45,433 nt of DNA from Lingula anatina (GCF_001039355.2 NW_019774247.1:466861-512293), one strand, 5' to 3'; shown: positions 13,701-26,086, counted from the stretch's first letter. Notes: generated from the sequence alone by a model not told the origin. Program-made: numbers and translations.

Positions 13701-13821
13701 TGTCTTGGACGCCAAAACCTTCACTGAGCTGGGACGAGCAGAGTTTGATGTGGCGCCACCTACAGGTTTTCATGGACGTTTTCTTGACAGTGACATGATT
13801 CGTGGTTTGGAAAAAGAGTGA
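7562..13821 (+). CDS. Beta-carotene oxygenase-like protein, gene copy 1 (11 exons)
   Basis: Exons: 7562-7625, 8453-8711, 8962-9109, 9908-10049, 10353-10564, 11001-11112, 11391-11536, 11833-11935, 12276-12376, 12981-13092, 13652-13821. All introns are GT-AG, phases join without error (1,2,0,1,0,1,0,1,0,1) and the product is 522 residues, close to vertebrate BCO1 (547). The four histidines that hold the catalytic iron in this seven-bladed propeller family are present: H172 (AHPHYD), H231 ([11 protein letters not shown]), H304/H305 ([10 protein letters not shown]) and H507 (GFHGRF). The family PDPCK motif is at 99-103. No signal peptide or membrane segment is visible, so it is probably cytosolic. 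The expected reaction is oxidative cleavage of a carotenoid to retinal-type products. The BCO1 type is favoured by KEQL at the N-terminus and PDPCK; substrate and cleavage site (BCO1 or BCO2 manner) are not proven. Confidence 0.93.
7627..7790. repeat. (GA)n / (GT)n microsatellites in intron 1
   Basis: The GA-rich tract (7627-7682) begins within the splice donor of exon 1, followed by a GT run (about 7727-7747) and more GA. Gene copy 2 has a shorter GA-rich tract at the same place (22453-22490). Confidence 0.95.
12545..12780. mobile_element. Long-TIR MITE in intron 9 of oxygenase copy 1
   Basis: A palindromic element: the left arm GGGATTCTCGCTAAATTCCA (from 12597) and the right arm ending TTTAGCGAGAATC (to about 12726) are inverted copies, and looser complementarity extends outward (CCCATAACC on the left, GGTTTTATGGG on the right). 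The centre carries TAATTACCCCCTAGCAGCTT. No coding capacity. The same family recurs at 27645-27856, 39168-39430 and as a fragment at 16965-17045. Outer borders are approximate. Confidence 0.8.
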
Positions 13822-14945
13822 AATGAACAATAGTGGCCATCGCGGCAATTTTGTTAAAGTAATTTGGACTTGATGAAAGGCTTCAAAAAGAACAAATTTA
13901 GTAAAAAGAAAACTGAGCTGATTATGAAATTCAAAGTGAAGTTTTAGGGAAAAGAGCTAGAAGAAAATATTAAAAAAAAAAGAAACCCAATTGGAACTTT
14001 CCAGGAATGCTTATCTACAAACCCTTTTTTATATTAAATAATGTTAATTACATGTTGGTAGGATCGAATATAATGGGCTTTGCTTAAATGGACCACTGCT
14101 CGATTCCTTGTAGTGAAGAGAGGAATTTTTTCAAAATTTCCCTTACTACTTTAAGGCTCTAATAGAAAACTGACCTCTTTATATTTTCGAGACACACTGT
14201 ATACACAAACAAAGTAAAATCATCTAAATGATAGCAATCAGTTAAAACAGCAAACAGATAGTATGGGACCCTGGTTTTTGAATTTACGTTCAAAAGTATT
14301 TTGGCATACTGCCGTCGGCTATGAGGGAGACAAAAACACTTTTATATTGAAACGTCATTGTTCTCTCATATTTTAAAATATTTAATTTTATTTCATGTAC
14401 TATATGTTTCTTTTAACTTTTTTTATAACATAAAGCATTTAAGTGATTTTTCATAGTACCATTTATTCCAGTTATGGTTATTTTGAAATGTACATTTTGC
14501 AACGTTCCATTTTCGCAACGAAGAAAAAAATAACAAATATGTTTCGGAAAAGTAAAAATGACCAAATACTTGCAAATATAATTATAATTACTTGGTTGGA
14601 ATCTTTTGATCTCATATTAAACTAGAAAAAAATCAATAGTAGGTCAGTTGAAGTTGTCGTAATTGTTTGCTTATTCTTATTCTGTTACAGTTTTTTTCTA
14701 TTCATAATACTAAGTGTCTGCAAGTTGTACTTTTTGATAAATTAAATGCACTCATAAAAATGTTTTTCTATTATTTGAATATTTATAAAAAAATCAGAAG
14801 CAAACCCAGCGATGTGTTACTTAGCAACAAAATTGAATAAACTATTTGAAGTGGAAAGTGGAATATCAGTACGTGTTCTAGTCCCTATATAGCGTTTTGT
14901 ATCGTATTGTTATGTGTGAATAAACCCATAATAAAATTCATTGTG
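13822..14945 (+). other. Probable 3' UTR of oxygenase copy 1
   Basis: Sequence after the stop codon, almost identical in unit 2 (28888-30030). Candidate poly(A) signals AATAAA occur at about 14835 and 14919. No open frame with family similarity. Which signal is used cannot be told. Confidence 0.45.
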
Positions 14946-15189
14946 TGTTGTGCATGACGTTTATTGTTTTATTATTTTAATAGATATATATATATATATC
15001 TAGAATATTATTAATCCGTTTAATGGAAAATTGTAATAGTAATTTATCTAATGTGGCTATGTAATTATCTATACGTTTGTTTGAAATATTAGTATATCCA
15101 AATTTTGAAATGCTTTATCAAACAGGTAAATACATGATTTGACTATGTTGAAATGTCAACATAACTGTTTAACTTTACGAAAAGTATCA

Positions 15190-15239
<50 letters not shown>

Positions 15240-16148
15240 CACACATACGGAACACACACATACTCCAGATTAGCCATTTCATATTATTAACTTTTAAGAA
15301 ATAATCGAAATGAGACCAAAATTCACTAGTGCATAAAGGTAGGTGTGCTGTCTTGGTATACTGACCCCACGAACACGTATAGAAAATGTAATCAGTTGCT
15401 GCATGGCCTTATCATCTACAACCAAGGGTGAACCACCTGTCTTATTCCCTCCCGGTGGGGGTTAAAAAGGATAAGAAATATTTTGATTTTAAGGTATCAA
15501 TAGTAGATGGGCCATTCACCACTGAAGCTATATATATAGTTAGTCTGAAACCAGGAAAGCCGCCGTGTTTGTGTGCCTCTACTTGTGCGGGTAAACTTTT
15601 CAACAAGGACGTGGGCAACTGTGCGTATGCATGCTAACAGCTCACAATTTTTTAAAGTAAAGGAATGTTCAATTATTTCAATTCCTGTTTAACTCTTTCT
15701 TAAATTTGTTTCAAAATAAGTTTTTTGTATCATCATAAAATATAAAGAGAAGCGTTTCATTTCTGTTCCGTTCAGTAACCATCTACCCGGTAGCATCATG
15801 TATTGAAACCCTTCCTCGATCTGAAGAGGAACTAACAGAAGTACTGAAAAATTAATTACATAATTACTATACAGTAAACATACTCATCAGATCATTCGAC
15901 GAATGATTTTTTAAAAACTATTTCTTCTAAAGAGTATGAAAGTCGAACCCCCTTCAACCCCCCCCCCCCCCCCCAACTCACATCCCTGACCTCGTGTCAC
16001 CCGTGTTCAACATGTGTCACTGTAAACTTTTATCTCAGCGCCGTGACACCATTCGTGACTTACACCACTGGGATTCTGTTTAGAGCAGACTTGTCTCTGA
16101 GCTAGTCTATACGAATCCCAGTTTAACTCCCCCTACTGGGATTTCACG
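14946..16148 (+). promoter_or_regulatory. Intergenic / upstream region of VWC gene copy 1
   Basis: Shared with 30010-31270 in unit 2 and, more diverged, with 38380-39601 in unit 3. It holds a (TC)n microsatellite (15193-15236), a C run (15959-15974) and a block just before the signal-peptide exon, with CGTGTCACC, ATTCGTGACTTACAC and GAGCTAGTCTA, that is kept at this spacing in the other units. Retention of this last block in the old third copy suggests promoter function; this is inference. Confidence 0.5.
15193..15236. repeat. (TC)n microsatellite
   Basis: About 44 bases; the matching run in unit 2 is 30322-30358. Confidence 0.97.
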
Positions 16149-16764
16149 ATGAAGACGTTGTTTTTATTGCTGACCTTGGGTTTGACCGTATCCGCACTGG
16201 TAAGTTGCAGTTGTCTTTTGAGATTTTTATTTATTTTGTTTTTAAATTTATTCTTATTTTCTTCATTTTGAATGTTTAGTCACTGAAATGACAGTAGTTT
16301 ACTGATTAAAGGTATCCTGTCGGACGTTTTCAAGAAAAATCGAACTTCCGTCTGAAAAGAAGTTTGATTTTTTCCTGCCCACAAATAATTGCATGGTCAG
16401 TCCATGTACTTCGATTCAACATTTTACACCATTTTAATCAAATAATTTTATTGCATCTCAATGAATGAACCGTTGTTTAGATTGCTTTGTCTTAAAGTAC
16501 ATCTCAGAATGGAATATCGAAGTCAGGTACCATAATAAGAGGGGTTTTATCGTAATTAAATCTGTATTATACACATAGAAAATGCATGTTTGACTTAGGA
16601 AGTTTCCAAACTCGTAAATTCTCTCCATGTGTTGATTTTTGAAACATTACAATACTTGAGATACTCATTTACATGGTACAGTGTATAATATGTCATGTTC
16701 TCTTCGAAATCCAGCAAAATGGTAGGACAAAACAAGGCAAGCGACAGGGTAAAACGGCCGAAAG
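16149..16764 (+). pseudogene. Truncated secreted VWC-repeat gene, copy 1
   Basis: Exon 1 (16149-16199) encodes the signal peptide MKTLFLLLTLGLTVSAL and ends at GTAAGT. Exon 2 opens at 16715 with QNGRTKQGKRQGKTAE and is identical to the start of exon 2 of the copy at 31271. The match ends at the undetermined base 16765; what follows (GTAAAAATGCCC...) is unrelated, and no further VWC exon is found in the next 5 kb. The gene is therefore either really broken by a rearrangement or cut by an assembly join. As it stands it cannot encode the VWC modules. Confidence 0.85.
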
Positions 16765-16964
16765 NGTAAAAATGCCCATACCTAAGAAAACATTATTTCT
16801 TATCATGAACATACAGCATTTACTTCTTCATCTAACGTCACCAGAAGAAACAGCGTGTTGATACCAGTGTTAACGTCGAGTGACACATTTAAACAACACA
16901 GTTTGAGATTAACAAATAACTTGTTGACATAAATGTATTGCTACGTGGCAATATGTCATGCAAT

Positions 16965-17045
16965 AGCTATTTAGCGTGAACCCCCAGGGAGTTAGGTCGA
17001 TATAAAGTAGATCGATCTGATCTCTGGAAATGGGGTCTTACACTG
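16965..17045. mobile_element. Fragment of the long-TIR MITE family
   Basis: ATTTAGCGTGAACCCCCAGG, then TAGATCGATCT and GGTCTTAC follow in the same order as at the right end of the copy at 39360-39430 (ATTTAGCGAGAAACCC, TAGATCGATCT, CAGTCTTA). Only one end is clear, so this is a partial or much decayed copy. Confidence 0.55.
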
Positions 17046-20000
17046 CAGGTACCCTATCCACAGTAAGTAGGCAGTATTTTTACAATTCTATACTGTAGCC
17101 TATACAGACCGAAAACTGACTGATCCAAAAACGACCATTAAATGTATTATGCATCAGATGCTGTTGAAGTCCCTCCACCTGACTCAATCTCTTCCTGATG
17201 TTCGCTTACACCGCTTTTCTGCACGTGATGTCAAGGGTTGGACAGTTTCTGCTGTTCTTTCAATTACTTGTACTCCCACACCACATACAACACGAATTGT
17301 ATGAAAAAACTATATTCAATTAGTCGTATTTCATAAACAATAACTTATTTTTTCTCTACTTAAAATATATTTTACAAATGTTTCTAGTTAACATCGTTTT
17401 CATGTTTGTCTAGCTGATACTACTGGGGGGGGGGGGGGAGGGGAGGCACACCATTATAGTAAATTTCTCCCAATTTCTCTGAGATTCACGGCTGCCACCT
17501 ATCGGCCTAAAAAGTACTTCTTTAATTTTTTCCGATATTTTTAATGTGTTTCTTGGAATATTTTTAGTGTGGTTCTTGGGTTTCTTGGTGACAACTAGCA
17601 GTCTATGATGTAAAATACTGCCCATTTTTTCCAGACCACAGGGTACAGTATAGCTGGCGGAAGGAGCTGATGAATGTGAGCGGTGCTGTGGTTTGTTTAC
17701 AAACAAGGAGTGTGCATATGCTCAACTGCTTCCGGTAAGGAAACTAGCGTTTTGTTGATATTTTGTGCCATTGAGATTTATGTCAGTGTGTCTGCTGTCC
17801 TTGGAATAGAAAATGTTTCTCCAAATTATTTTATTCGCGCGGTTTTGCAGGCATTTCTTAGTATTATGGTGGGCAATATGGGAAAAGTACAATCATTAGT
17901 ATCATTTGTACAAAGAAAATGTTCCTTTCATTAGGGGAAGCACCGTCTTACGGGGATATTCACCCAAATCTGGCCTACGTCATTGACAGTGGCTTTTCCA
18001 TTATTTAACTATTGTTCCTTATAATAGTTTAGCTACCTCAAACAACACGTCCTTTTCCTGACATAAATCAACTATAGATAGCTCTTGATTTGATTTCATT
18101 CTATCGTTCTTAGATTATTAAGTCCAGTTCCATTTCCTTTCAGCTGTTTTTCTTATGTGTGTCATCAGTGGCATACCTTAGGTAAATGCCCTATTTAATG
18201 CTGATGTTTTCTCGCGATTAATTTTAGTCTCTGGTATAGTGACTATAGGGGTGTATTAATCCAGTATTTACACAGTAAGTGAACTTTGGTCAGACGCATC
18301 AAACACCTGCAGTCTACAGAGACGAGTCGCTCATGATCAGTAACTAACGTATTTTCGATTCGCTCAGACCTAAGTCTATAAAATAGACCGGGATGGTAAA
18401 ATCTGAAGTACACGTAGCAGCATGGGAGAACCCACAGTATTTTGGACTTTGTACACCAATCTCAAACACCAAGTAGAACGTTTTTTTTTTTTCATTTTGT
18501 GGCATCCCAGATTTTTACCCAAGCCGATACGGTGTATAGCTTGTTGAATTAAAGTAAAAATATGGACTGCTGCTAGGACTGTGATCATCATCTACTTCTG
18601 GTCGAAATGCTTCGATCAGCCAGGAATGACCGAAATAAGATATTCACATTGAGGGTACATTTCAAAACACCGTCGTTCCCGAACTACACCGTTTTAAGCT
18701 CGCCACATGTATATGTAGGACTGTACATGTATTATATAAAGCGGTATAAGTAATTATATATGCGTCATATTGGTACACCTATGCACGGAACTACCGCGGT
18801 ATTAAGGCGGAGTGCAGGGGAATCAAGTGTGAGACGTAAGTTGAAAATGTTTGTCCTTTGTACGAGAGGTGATTGAAAAAAATCGAGTTTGACCCAGAAA
18901 GTGGAGGAGGTCCCCCGACTTGAAATGCACAGAAGTTAATTCACATCACTCTTCGTACACGTTTATGTAACATTCATATGACTACTCATTGAATATGGCC
19001 AATACTCAGACATTCTATAACAAAATAATCCTTATATCTCATTAAAAAACAGCCTGGTATGCAACCTCCTTCATTCTTATTCATGTATTCCGATCATGAA
19101 ATACATACTTGTAGTCTAAATTACACCCCTACATTTGCTATATTTATTATACATTCAACTCAATTTCAACATGATGAAATGTTTTGGTCTACCAAAATTT
19201 CAACGTTATAGTCCATGAGCCGTACACCTTTTCGGACGAAAAGCGTCACATCAAAAAGGGACGAATTCTTATAGTGATTTCTAGTAAGGATTATATCTGT
19301 AGTGTCCAAATATGTGTGATATCTTTCTCAATCTGGTAGCTCTTTATGTGCTATCACACCAATGTTTTGAACTACCATGTTGGATTTCTCTGTAGTATTC
19401 CAGTCTCATCTCTCTTATGTGGTTATATATAACAGTAAGATGATCTAAAAAAACACTCATCTATCCTTCTTCGTAATTCACGTGATCAGATCTCCAATCT
19501 ACAAGAGCAACACTGCGTTCTTGTTTTTAAAAGCTATAAAACAATTGAATGTAATAAACAAGACAATAATTCTTAATCATAATAAGAAAATTTGATAAGC
19601 TTAAATTCCATCACTCTATTTCTTGAAAAACAAAGTACTGTACGACACATGCCAGCTAGTGAACTCTGGTTCATAACCGCCTTAAGGCCCGATTCTAATG
19701 TCAACTAATTTTTATAACTGTTTTGGGTGACAATTTCTTTTTTATGAGAATGCATTCACAAAACCTTAGCGTCACATCACTTCCAAACATTCATGTTAAG
19801 TGACGTGTCTGCAGGCAAATGATACATGGATATAGAATAGGACTTACCTGATTAGTTCTGCCCCTCAGCACAAATATGAAGTACACGGGAATATCATCAT
19901 ATCGGTATATGGAATGTCTCCTTAAAAATAAGAGCACGGGCTTGAACCCATTAGCAGAGAATAAGAAATTGCAAACAGATTCTAATCGTTGTAAACTTTT

Positions 20001-20232
20001 TGGTTGAATAACGCGTCAATACTACTTCCTAGATTCGTGGTCCAAATTATTTACAGTAAAATTGCTGTGAGGAAATCCGACGCAGACAACAGTTCCAATC
20101 ATTTAGTGTGCACCCATTGCTCACTTAGGTACATTCTGACGATCTATAAGTAATTTCGCTCATAATATAAGGGCAACCTCCACCCGATTTTTATTTACCA
20201 TGCTTTAACTTATCAGATCGGTAAGTAAATAT

Positions 20233-20384
20233 CAGGTGTAACAGTAATCAAATGTCTGATAATGGTTGTCTGTAGGACTAACATTACTTGGGAATAGTAG
20301 TCCTACAGGGACTTAGGTTCCTGGTTCATAATTAGAGTGGGTAGGACTTGTATTACTGTCGGACTTTTATTCCTGTTACACCTG
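20233..20384. repeat. Nested inverted repeats (foldback element)
   Basis: An outer 12-bp perfect inverted repeat CAGGTGTAACAG (20233-20244) pairs with 20373-20384. Inside it an 11-bp perfect inverted repeat CTGTAGGACTA (20270-20280) pairs with 20298-20308. Further GTAGGACT and TATTACTG repeats lie between. It looks like a small MITE; family unknown. Confidence 0.55.
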
Positions 20385-20524
20385 TGACAGTAATAAAAGG
20401 CCGGCCATTTGAAAGTCCTATCCTTAGGCAATAATACTGTTAAATGATACAACTATAAATGTATATGAAATCCTTCTGGTGAGCCATATATCAGACAAAA
20501 AATGAGAGGTTAGCAACTTCAGCT

Positions 20525-20640
20525 CGTCTGTGTAGTGGTTAGCGTGCAAGATCACAAGGTAAGAATTCATAAATCGTTCTGTTGCATCTATCGGTTCGAG
20601 ACCTGCCTTTGACATGACCTTACCCCCCCCCCCCTTTCCC
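20525..20640 (+). mobile_element. tRNA-derived SINE (or tRNA-like relic)
   Basis: GTGTAGTGGTTAGCG (about 20530-20544) fits the RNA polymerase III A box, and GGTTCGAGACC (20593-20603) fits the B box. The roughly 50-base gap is longer than in ordinary tRNA genes and no clean cloverleaf closes, so a SINE head is more likely than a working tRNA. A C-rich tract follows at 20626-20636. Confidence 0.6.
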
Positions 20641-21801
20641 TTATTTATTACTTGTAGCAAAATGTTTAATCGTGCTTTTAATGTCTAATATGTGTTCGAA
20701 ATTCCGTGCTCATTACATTTTCAACTTTCTTGTTTTGTCTTTTAAGTGTCAAAGCACCAAAATAGCAAAGGGTTTTTACAGAACATTATATACATATATT
20801 GCAATTTTCATTTTCTAACCTGTCTTGATTTGTCTTAAATCTCTGCCCACACATCGAGTTTGATGTTTTTTTTTATTTCAGCGAGTGTAAACCGAAAAAT
20901 AAATCTGTGTAAAGTGATTTTTCTCTTAGGAATAAGGTTTTGAAAAAGAGAGAGAAGGAGAGAAAATAAGAATTTCAACGCAAAACACAAAAGGTACACC
21001 CCAGTAGAAAAGGACATGAAATAATAAACACTGTACATACAACATTGGTCAAAAAGGTTGTCCCACCCCCATTTCCATATGTACTTTTATTTACAATGAT
21101 CACTTCACAGCTGTGAACTGTTAGAAATAGTACTTTTTATTACGGATACAGTGTTTAACATGATTAATGGTTAAAAAAATACAAAATAGTGGTGAAAATA
21201 TACACATTTTATACCATTTAGTAAAATTTATAAGAGGTACCCCCTCAAATCGACTGTTTCACTGTGACTTCTACAGAAGTAAAGAAATGTCTATAAAATT
21301 GAAAAGACGCCATCAAATGTCACCAAATTCACACACAATTAGCATTAGGGTGTGCTCGTTAAAGATCACGTGCCTATCAGCGTGTGCGTCTACCGCGTAC
21401 TGCAAGTATCTCCTGTAGATGGCGCGACAAGCCTTCAACATGGGTAACAATTCTGTTATGTGGAATATTGTCCCATTCTTCTTAAACAAGTTGGATGATG
21501 CCTTATTTAAAAAAAATATCGGGCAAACCAGGCTCATACATATTGTGCAATGAGGGAGGAGTACGCCAAAAATATGCGTTAACACGTCAGAATTTGCGTT
21601 TACTAGATGAAAAATACACATAAAATAAATAAATGGTTTTTGTTTCTTCATTAATATGCATATGAACTGCCTATCGGAAAACATTGTAAAATATAAAGAT
21701 AAAATGTCATATAAATAGAATAAAGCAAACATTTATTATATCTTTAAAACTACAGGGTTACTCGAATTTCTTTGTTTCAACTTTCTCCCAGTAACAAATT
21801 G
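20641..21801. other. No gene seen
   Basis: AT-rich; the 139-codon minus-strand open frame around 21313-21732 has no recognisable domain and low-complexity composition. Nothing else supported. Confidence 0.4.
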
Positions 21802-21880
21802 TGATAGTAAAAATTAGCCAGATGATTACCTTAGTGCTTTTATTACACTAAAGTTATCATCTGGCTGATTTAGACTATCA
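21802..21880. ncRNA. 79-nt near-perfect hairpin, candidate miRNA precursor or tiny foldback
   Basis: The left arm (21802-21836) and the reverse complement of the right arm (21846-21880) agree at 30 of 35 positions, one of the rest allowing a G-U pair, with a 9-base loop. Core: AGCCAGATGAT on the left, ATCATCTGGCT on the right. Size, loop and scattered mismatches fit a pre-miRNA, but a short MITE would look the same and no expression evidence exists. It lies just upstream of unit 2. Confidence 0.4.
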
Positions 21881-22236
21881 GTAAGTACCGGTACGTTAAC
21901 CACAAATGTGTTTAATAACACCTGTACATGTTTAAGCTTGCAATTGACAGCTCATACAAAATACTCGTTAGCTCAACAGGTCAATTGAAACTTACATTGG
22001 GCTTCCACGATCACTTGAAAAGCAAATTGAGATCGGTTTTGGTTCATTCTCACGAGTATGTAACGAAAGTTCATTTAAAACAGATTTATGACATTGATGT
22101 TGACTATCGAATATCATCTACCCCCCCCCCCCCCTTCCTCAAAAATAAAACGCAAAGGGGGTTTAGAGTAGACCAAAGCCGTTCTCCACGCGGGTGTAAG
22201 CCCAGTTTAACGGAATTAAATGTGCATTAAACTTAG

Positions 22237-22388
22237 CCACATGACATGGTTATTTTTGTATTGAGGTCCCAGCCGTATGACGAGTCGGCATTATCTTAAT
22301 GGGTCAAGGCTTAATATATGCAGATCAACAGTATAATTTGAAGGGAGTTTTAAAGCCAGGTAGTTGTGAATTTAAATTGCGACTCCAG
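22237..22388 (+). promoter_or_regulatory. Upstream region / 5' leader of oxygenase gene 2
   Basis: Aligned with the corresponding stretch before gene 1 (CATTATCTTA, TGGGTCAAGG, TATAATTTGAAGGGA). Here the frame of exon 1 is open further upstream to an ATG at 22299, but that extension is closed in gene 1 and the shared Met at 22389 is the better start. Confidence 0.5.
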
Positions 22389-22452
22389 ATGCATCCTACC
22401 TTCAAATCGTTGGAGAAGGAACAACTGAAGGCGATAGAGGGACGAATAACAG
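22389..22452 (+). CDS. Oxygenase copy 2, first coding exon
   Basis: Encodes [20 protein letters not shown] plus T and part of a glycine codon; joins in phase 1 to IIPSWLQGS. The coding frame is conserved with copy 1 while the sequence before the ATG is not open there. The donor GTAGAG leads into a GA-rich tract. Confidence 0.85.
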
Positions 22453-25400
22453 GTAGAGAGAGGGAGACAGAGAGACAGAGGGGCGTAGAGAGGGATATTT
22501 AGCGCTAGTGCAAGGTTTCAAGTTTCCTTAAAGAAAGCAACCCGTTTTTTTATCTGTTAGTTTTCATTTACCAGCAATACATTAAAGATAAGATATAAGT
22601 GCCTTTGATAGATACCCCTTGGCAGGTACACGTATTTACCAAATCACTGTAAGGCAAAATAAAGTTGGAAAAATTGTTCTACAAGTTAATTTTTGAGGAT
22701 TTCTGATTTTTACATCTATTTTTATAAATATATTGTATATGACATTGTACTAGTATTGGTAAGTGACAGAACTTACAATTTGACCTAGGGAAAGGATGAG
22801 GATTTCTGATTTTGATGAGCACTGGGTGAGTGGACGTGTAGATCCAAGTTACAGCATTAAAATAGATGACATACAGCTTGTGCAGTTTAACAAATTTAAG
22901 TGTTTTTCAATGGTGTACATTTACTTCCAGGCATAATCCCATCATGGCTGCAAGGCAGTTTTTACCGAAACGGCCCAGGAAAATACGAAGTCGGGGACAC
23001 GAAATATAACCACCTGTTCGACGGGCTGGCTCTCCTGCACAAGTACTCCATTCGTGACGGAAATGTTACCTACCAGAACAAGTTTCTGAAGAGTGACACC
23101 TACAAAAGGAACATGGAGGCCAATAGAATTGTCGTGGCGGGGTTAGGCACGGTTGCCCATCCTGATCCGTGCAAGACGTTGTTTCAGAGGTAAACTTGTG
23201 TGCAGTAAAATATTTCGTCAATACTTGTGATATAAGTCTGTTGTTAAATGTGTTCATATGTTCTGTAAGCGCTCCAAGTTATATATTTTGTGGATAAAAA
23301 CCCTTGAATGCTACATACATGTCAGCCTTAAAAAACCAAGAAAAATACCCAAGACGATACTTCTTTCAAAAAATTAATTTTTTATATCATTTAGTATATC
23401 TTCCTTGCATCTTTTCTTTCAGGTTTTTGACATATTTTACATTCAACGATGACGTGGTAAACGACAATTGCAACGTTAACATTTACCCGGTGGGGGACCA
23501 GCTGTTTGCCTGTACGGAAACTCATTGGTTGAGGAGAATCGACCCGGAGACGCTGGAGACTCCTGGGAGGGTAAGGGTAACCAACAACGTCTTAATTAAT
23601 AATTTATTTCAACAGAGAAAACCTGTTAAGTGCACATTTATCTTTCACATGACCCTCCAATAAATATACTCAGGCGCTCAGTACAATTAGGAAAAGGGAA
23701 CCAAATACTGCATTGAATTATTCTTACTTCCTGCGACAACTATCCAAAGATGCAATCTCAGTGTGAGGTCTTTTAAAAGGCTCTGACACTGGACAGCTGA
23801 CCATGAGAGTCATGCTGACCACGTGCATCTGACTGCAAGGTATACTAGGCATTAAAAACCACATGATCGCCTACGAAGACACACGTGTCTCTAGTGAGGT
23901 GACAGAATTGTCAGACGCTTTCAAATTGACCTGAAAACCTGCATCAGAATTTTTTGGAGTATTTATTGGTGACACTGTAAATCTGAACTAATCTGCAGTG
24001 CAATCCCATACCAGCCTTTTTAATTATTATGATACCAGAAAAAAAACGTGTTTCACTTAACATTGTTAGAAAACGACCGACCAAATTTGCAAAATCCATA
24101 CTTTCAGAACTATAGGACCAACAGTATAGTTACCGTTTAAATAAAATGGAATTCAGTCAATTTTGAAATGCATATGATGTATTTGCACAGGTAACCACAT
24201 GTTCCCTACAAATTGATACACAACAAACATTGCTGTTTGCAAACTATGTAGACAATGTAGAAAGGGAGTTATCGGAAAGCTATGTACCTGATTGGGGGTT
24301 ATCTGGGTATTATTCACCTGTTACACATCCATTGATAGATATCAGATCATAGAATGCCTTTTGCAGGTAAATATTTCCCAAATCGTGGCCACCAACAACG
24401 CCACTGCCCACCCCCACTACGACAGAGACGGCAGTGTTTACAATATAGGAACCTGCTTCAGGGGAAGACCAAAGTTAACGGTGGTACGATGGAAGCCAGA
24501 CCCTCAAGGTTTGTACACTGTCAAAGTATTGCTTTAAAGATGGATATTAAGCGAGTACTTTCGTGTCAGATGTTTGCCCACAAACTCGACCAAATGCCAC
24601 CATGGCACAGATTAAAGAATAATTGCGATTACCCCCGTTTGGTGGTTTTATGAAAATCTTACATTTTCTACGATGTTTTCAATGCTTAATTGTAGACCTT
24701 TGAATTTCACGTTTTGAAACTCTCTATTGCAGTTTCTAGAATCTCATATGAACAGTTGTTATCGCTTTAAGCGCCATTTGCAATTTACTGCATTATCTCA
24801 TGTTTACGTGCAGGGAAGACACATCAAATCCAAAATGCAGAGTTGGTGACAACCATAGAGAATCCGTACTACGTGTCCTATACTTATTGCCACAGCTTCG
24901 GCCTCACGGAGAATTACATCGTGGTCATAGAGCAACCGTTGTTCATTAACATCCTCTCCATCCTGACGTCTAAGATACGGGGAGTGCCCTTCTCTGATTG
25001 TTTTCATTGGGACAAGAATTGCAAGGTGAAACGACAAAAATACATACTGTATATATAGTTTAGTATGTACACGTGCCAGGCTGCTATTTATGATGGGCTC
25101 ATTTTTTCTCCCTGGCTGCGTAAAATGCCAACCAAAAGCCGAATTGTTGTCATCAGTGACGCCATCTTATATATATGTGTTTTTCAATTGGCAAACGGTT
25201 CATTAATTGGTATAGTACTAAAAAATTGTATTTCTTTAAACTTTATGTGTGAATTGCAACTATTTTGGTGGTTGTTTGGATTCCTTTCCCAAGACATGAA
25301 TCTTTTAATGGATGGTTTGTTAAATTGTTGCCCAAACTAGGAACCTTCTGCATGGGGCCCCCGGTGTAACAGGAATGATAGTCCAATGGTAACCGTATTT

Positions 25401-26006
25401 CGTTTCCAATTGCTTTTTGCACAGGTGGCATTTGTTTCATATACTAGCCCCAATACTCCGACTACTCTTTTAACCTGTATTAATCATATGGAATCCTGGA
25501 CTTCCATTACTAGGATCAATATACCGTTCCTGCCACATTCCTAGTCCGACTTGCCGGTTGGTTGAAATGTTAAAGACAGGCTGATATCTGCTGCTGACAC
25601 AAATGTACTTCATTCAGAAAATGCCCTACTCACATCTTATTTGTGGTAAATATCAATAGTAATAAAATAAACATAAATACATTTTTGTCAACTACATTAT
25701 TTTCAGTCTGTGTTCCACATCATCAACAAGAAGACAGGAGAGACAATTAACCCTGGTTACAACTATGTTGGGGACCCACTTCTTGTCTTCCACCACATCA
25801 ATGCTTATGAGGAAAATGGTATGGGTATGTTACTCCCCTGTACGTGGATTAAAAGTTGCAAGTGGATTCCCTATGACGCAGATAAACCACTTTTTCTAGT
25901 TTCTTTTACGACTCAAATAAAGTTGATATGCAAAAGAATAAATACAACAATACCTCTATTAACCAAAAATAACTTTAAAACGATAGCTATTTCTAATTCC
26001 TGGTCG

Positions 26007-26086
<80 letters not shown>

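Larger units (their letters stand above)
16766..20520. other. Spacer between units 1 and 2, no gene seen
   Basis: Apart from the MITE fragment near 17 kb and a G run at 17426-17438, nothing recognisable was found. The open frames are short and without domain signatures. No remnants of VWC or oxygenase exons were seen. Confidence 0.5.

Noticed and set aside
15428-15637. Open frame of 69 codons with a Cys-rich end (PPCLCASTCAG), the same in units 1 and 2 (30532-30741)
   Set aside because: It has no ATG (it opens with GTG), lies in a stretch where the two units are nearly identical anyway, and in unit 3 the matching sequence has stops. Identity here is no evidence for coding.
20525-20610. A functional tRNA gene
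   Set aside because: A and B boxes are present but too far apart and no acceptor stem closes; a SINE head is the better reading.
21313-21732. 139-codon minus-strand open frame
   Set aside because: No domain, AT-rich composition, no conserved copy in the window to test it, and no splice-supported continuation.
22299-22388. Possible N-terminal extension of oxygenase copy 2 (upstream ATG at 22299)
   Set aside because: The frame is closed by TGA in copy 1 and the sequence lacks similarity to the family; the conserved Met at 22389 fits the BCO1 N-terminus.
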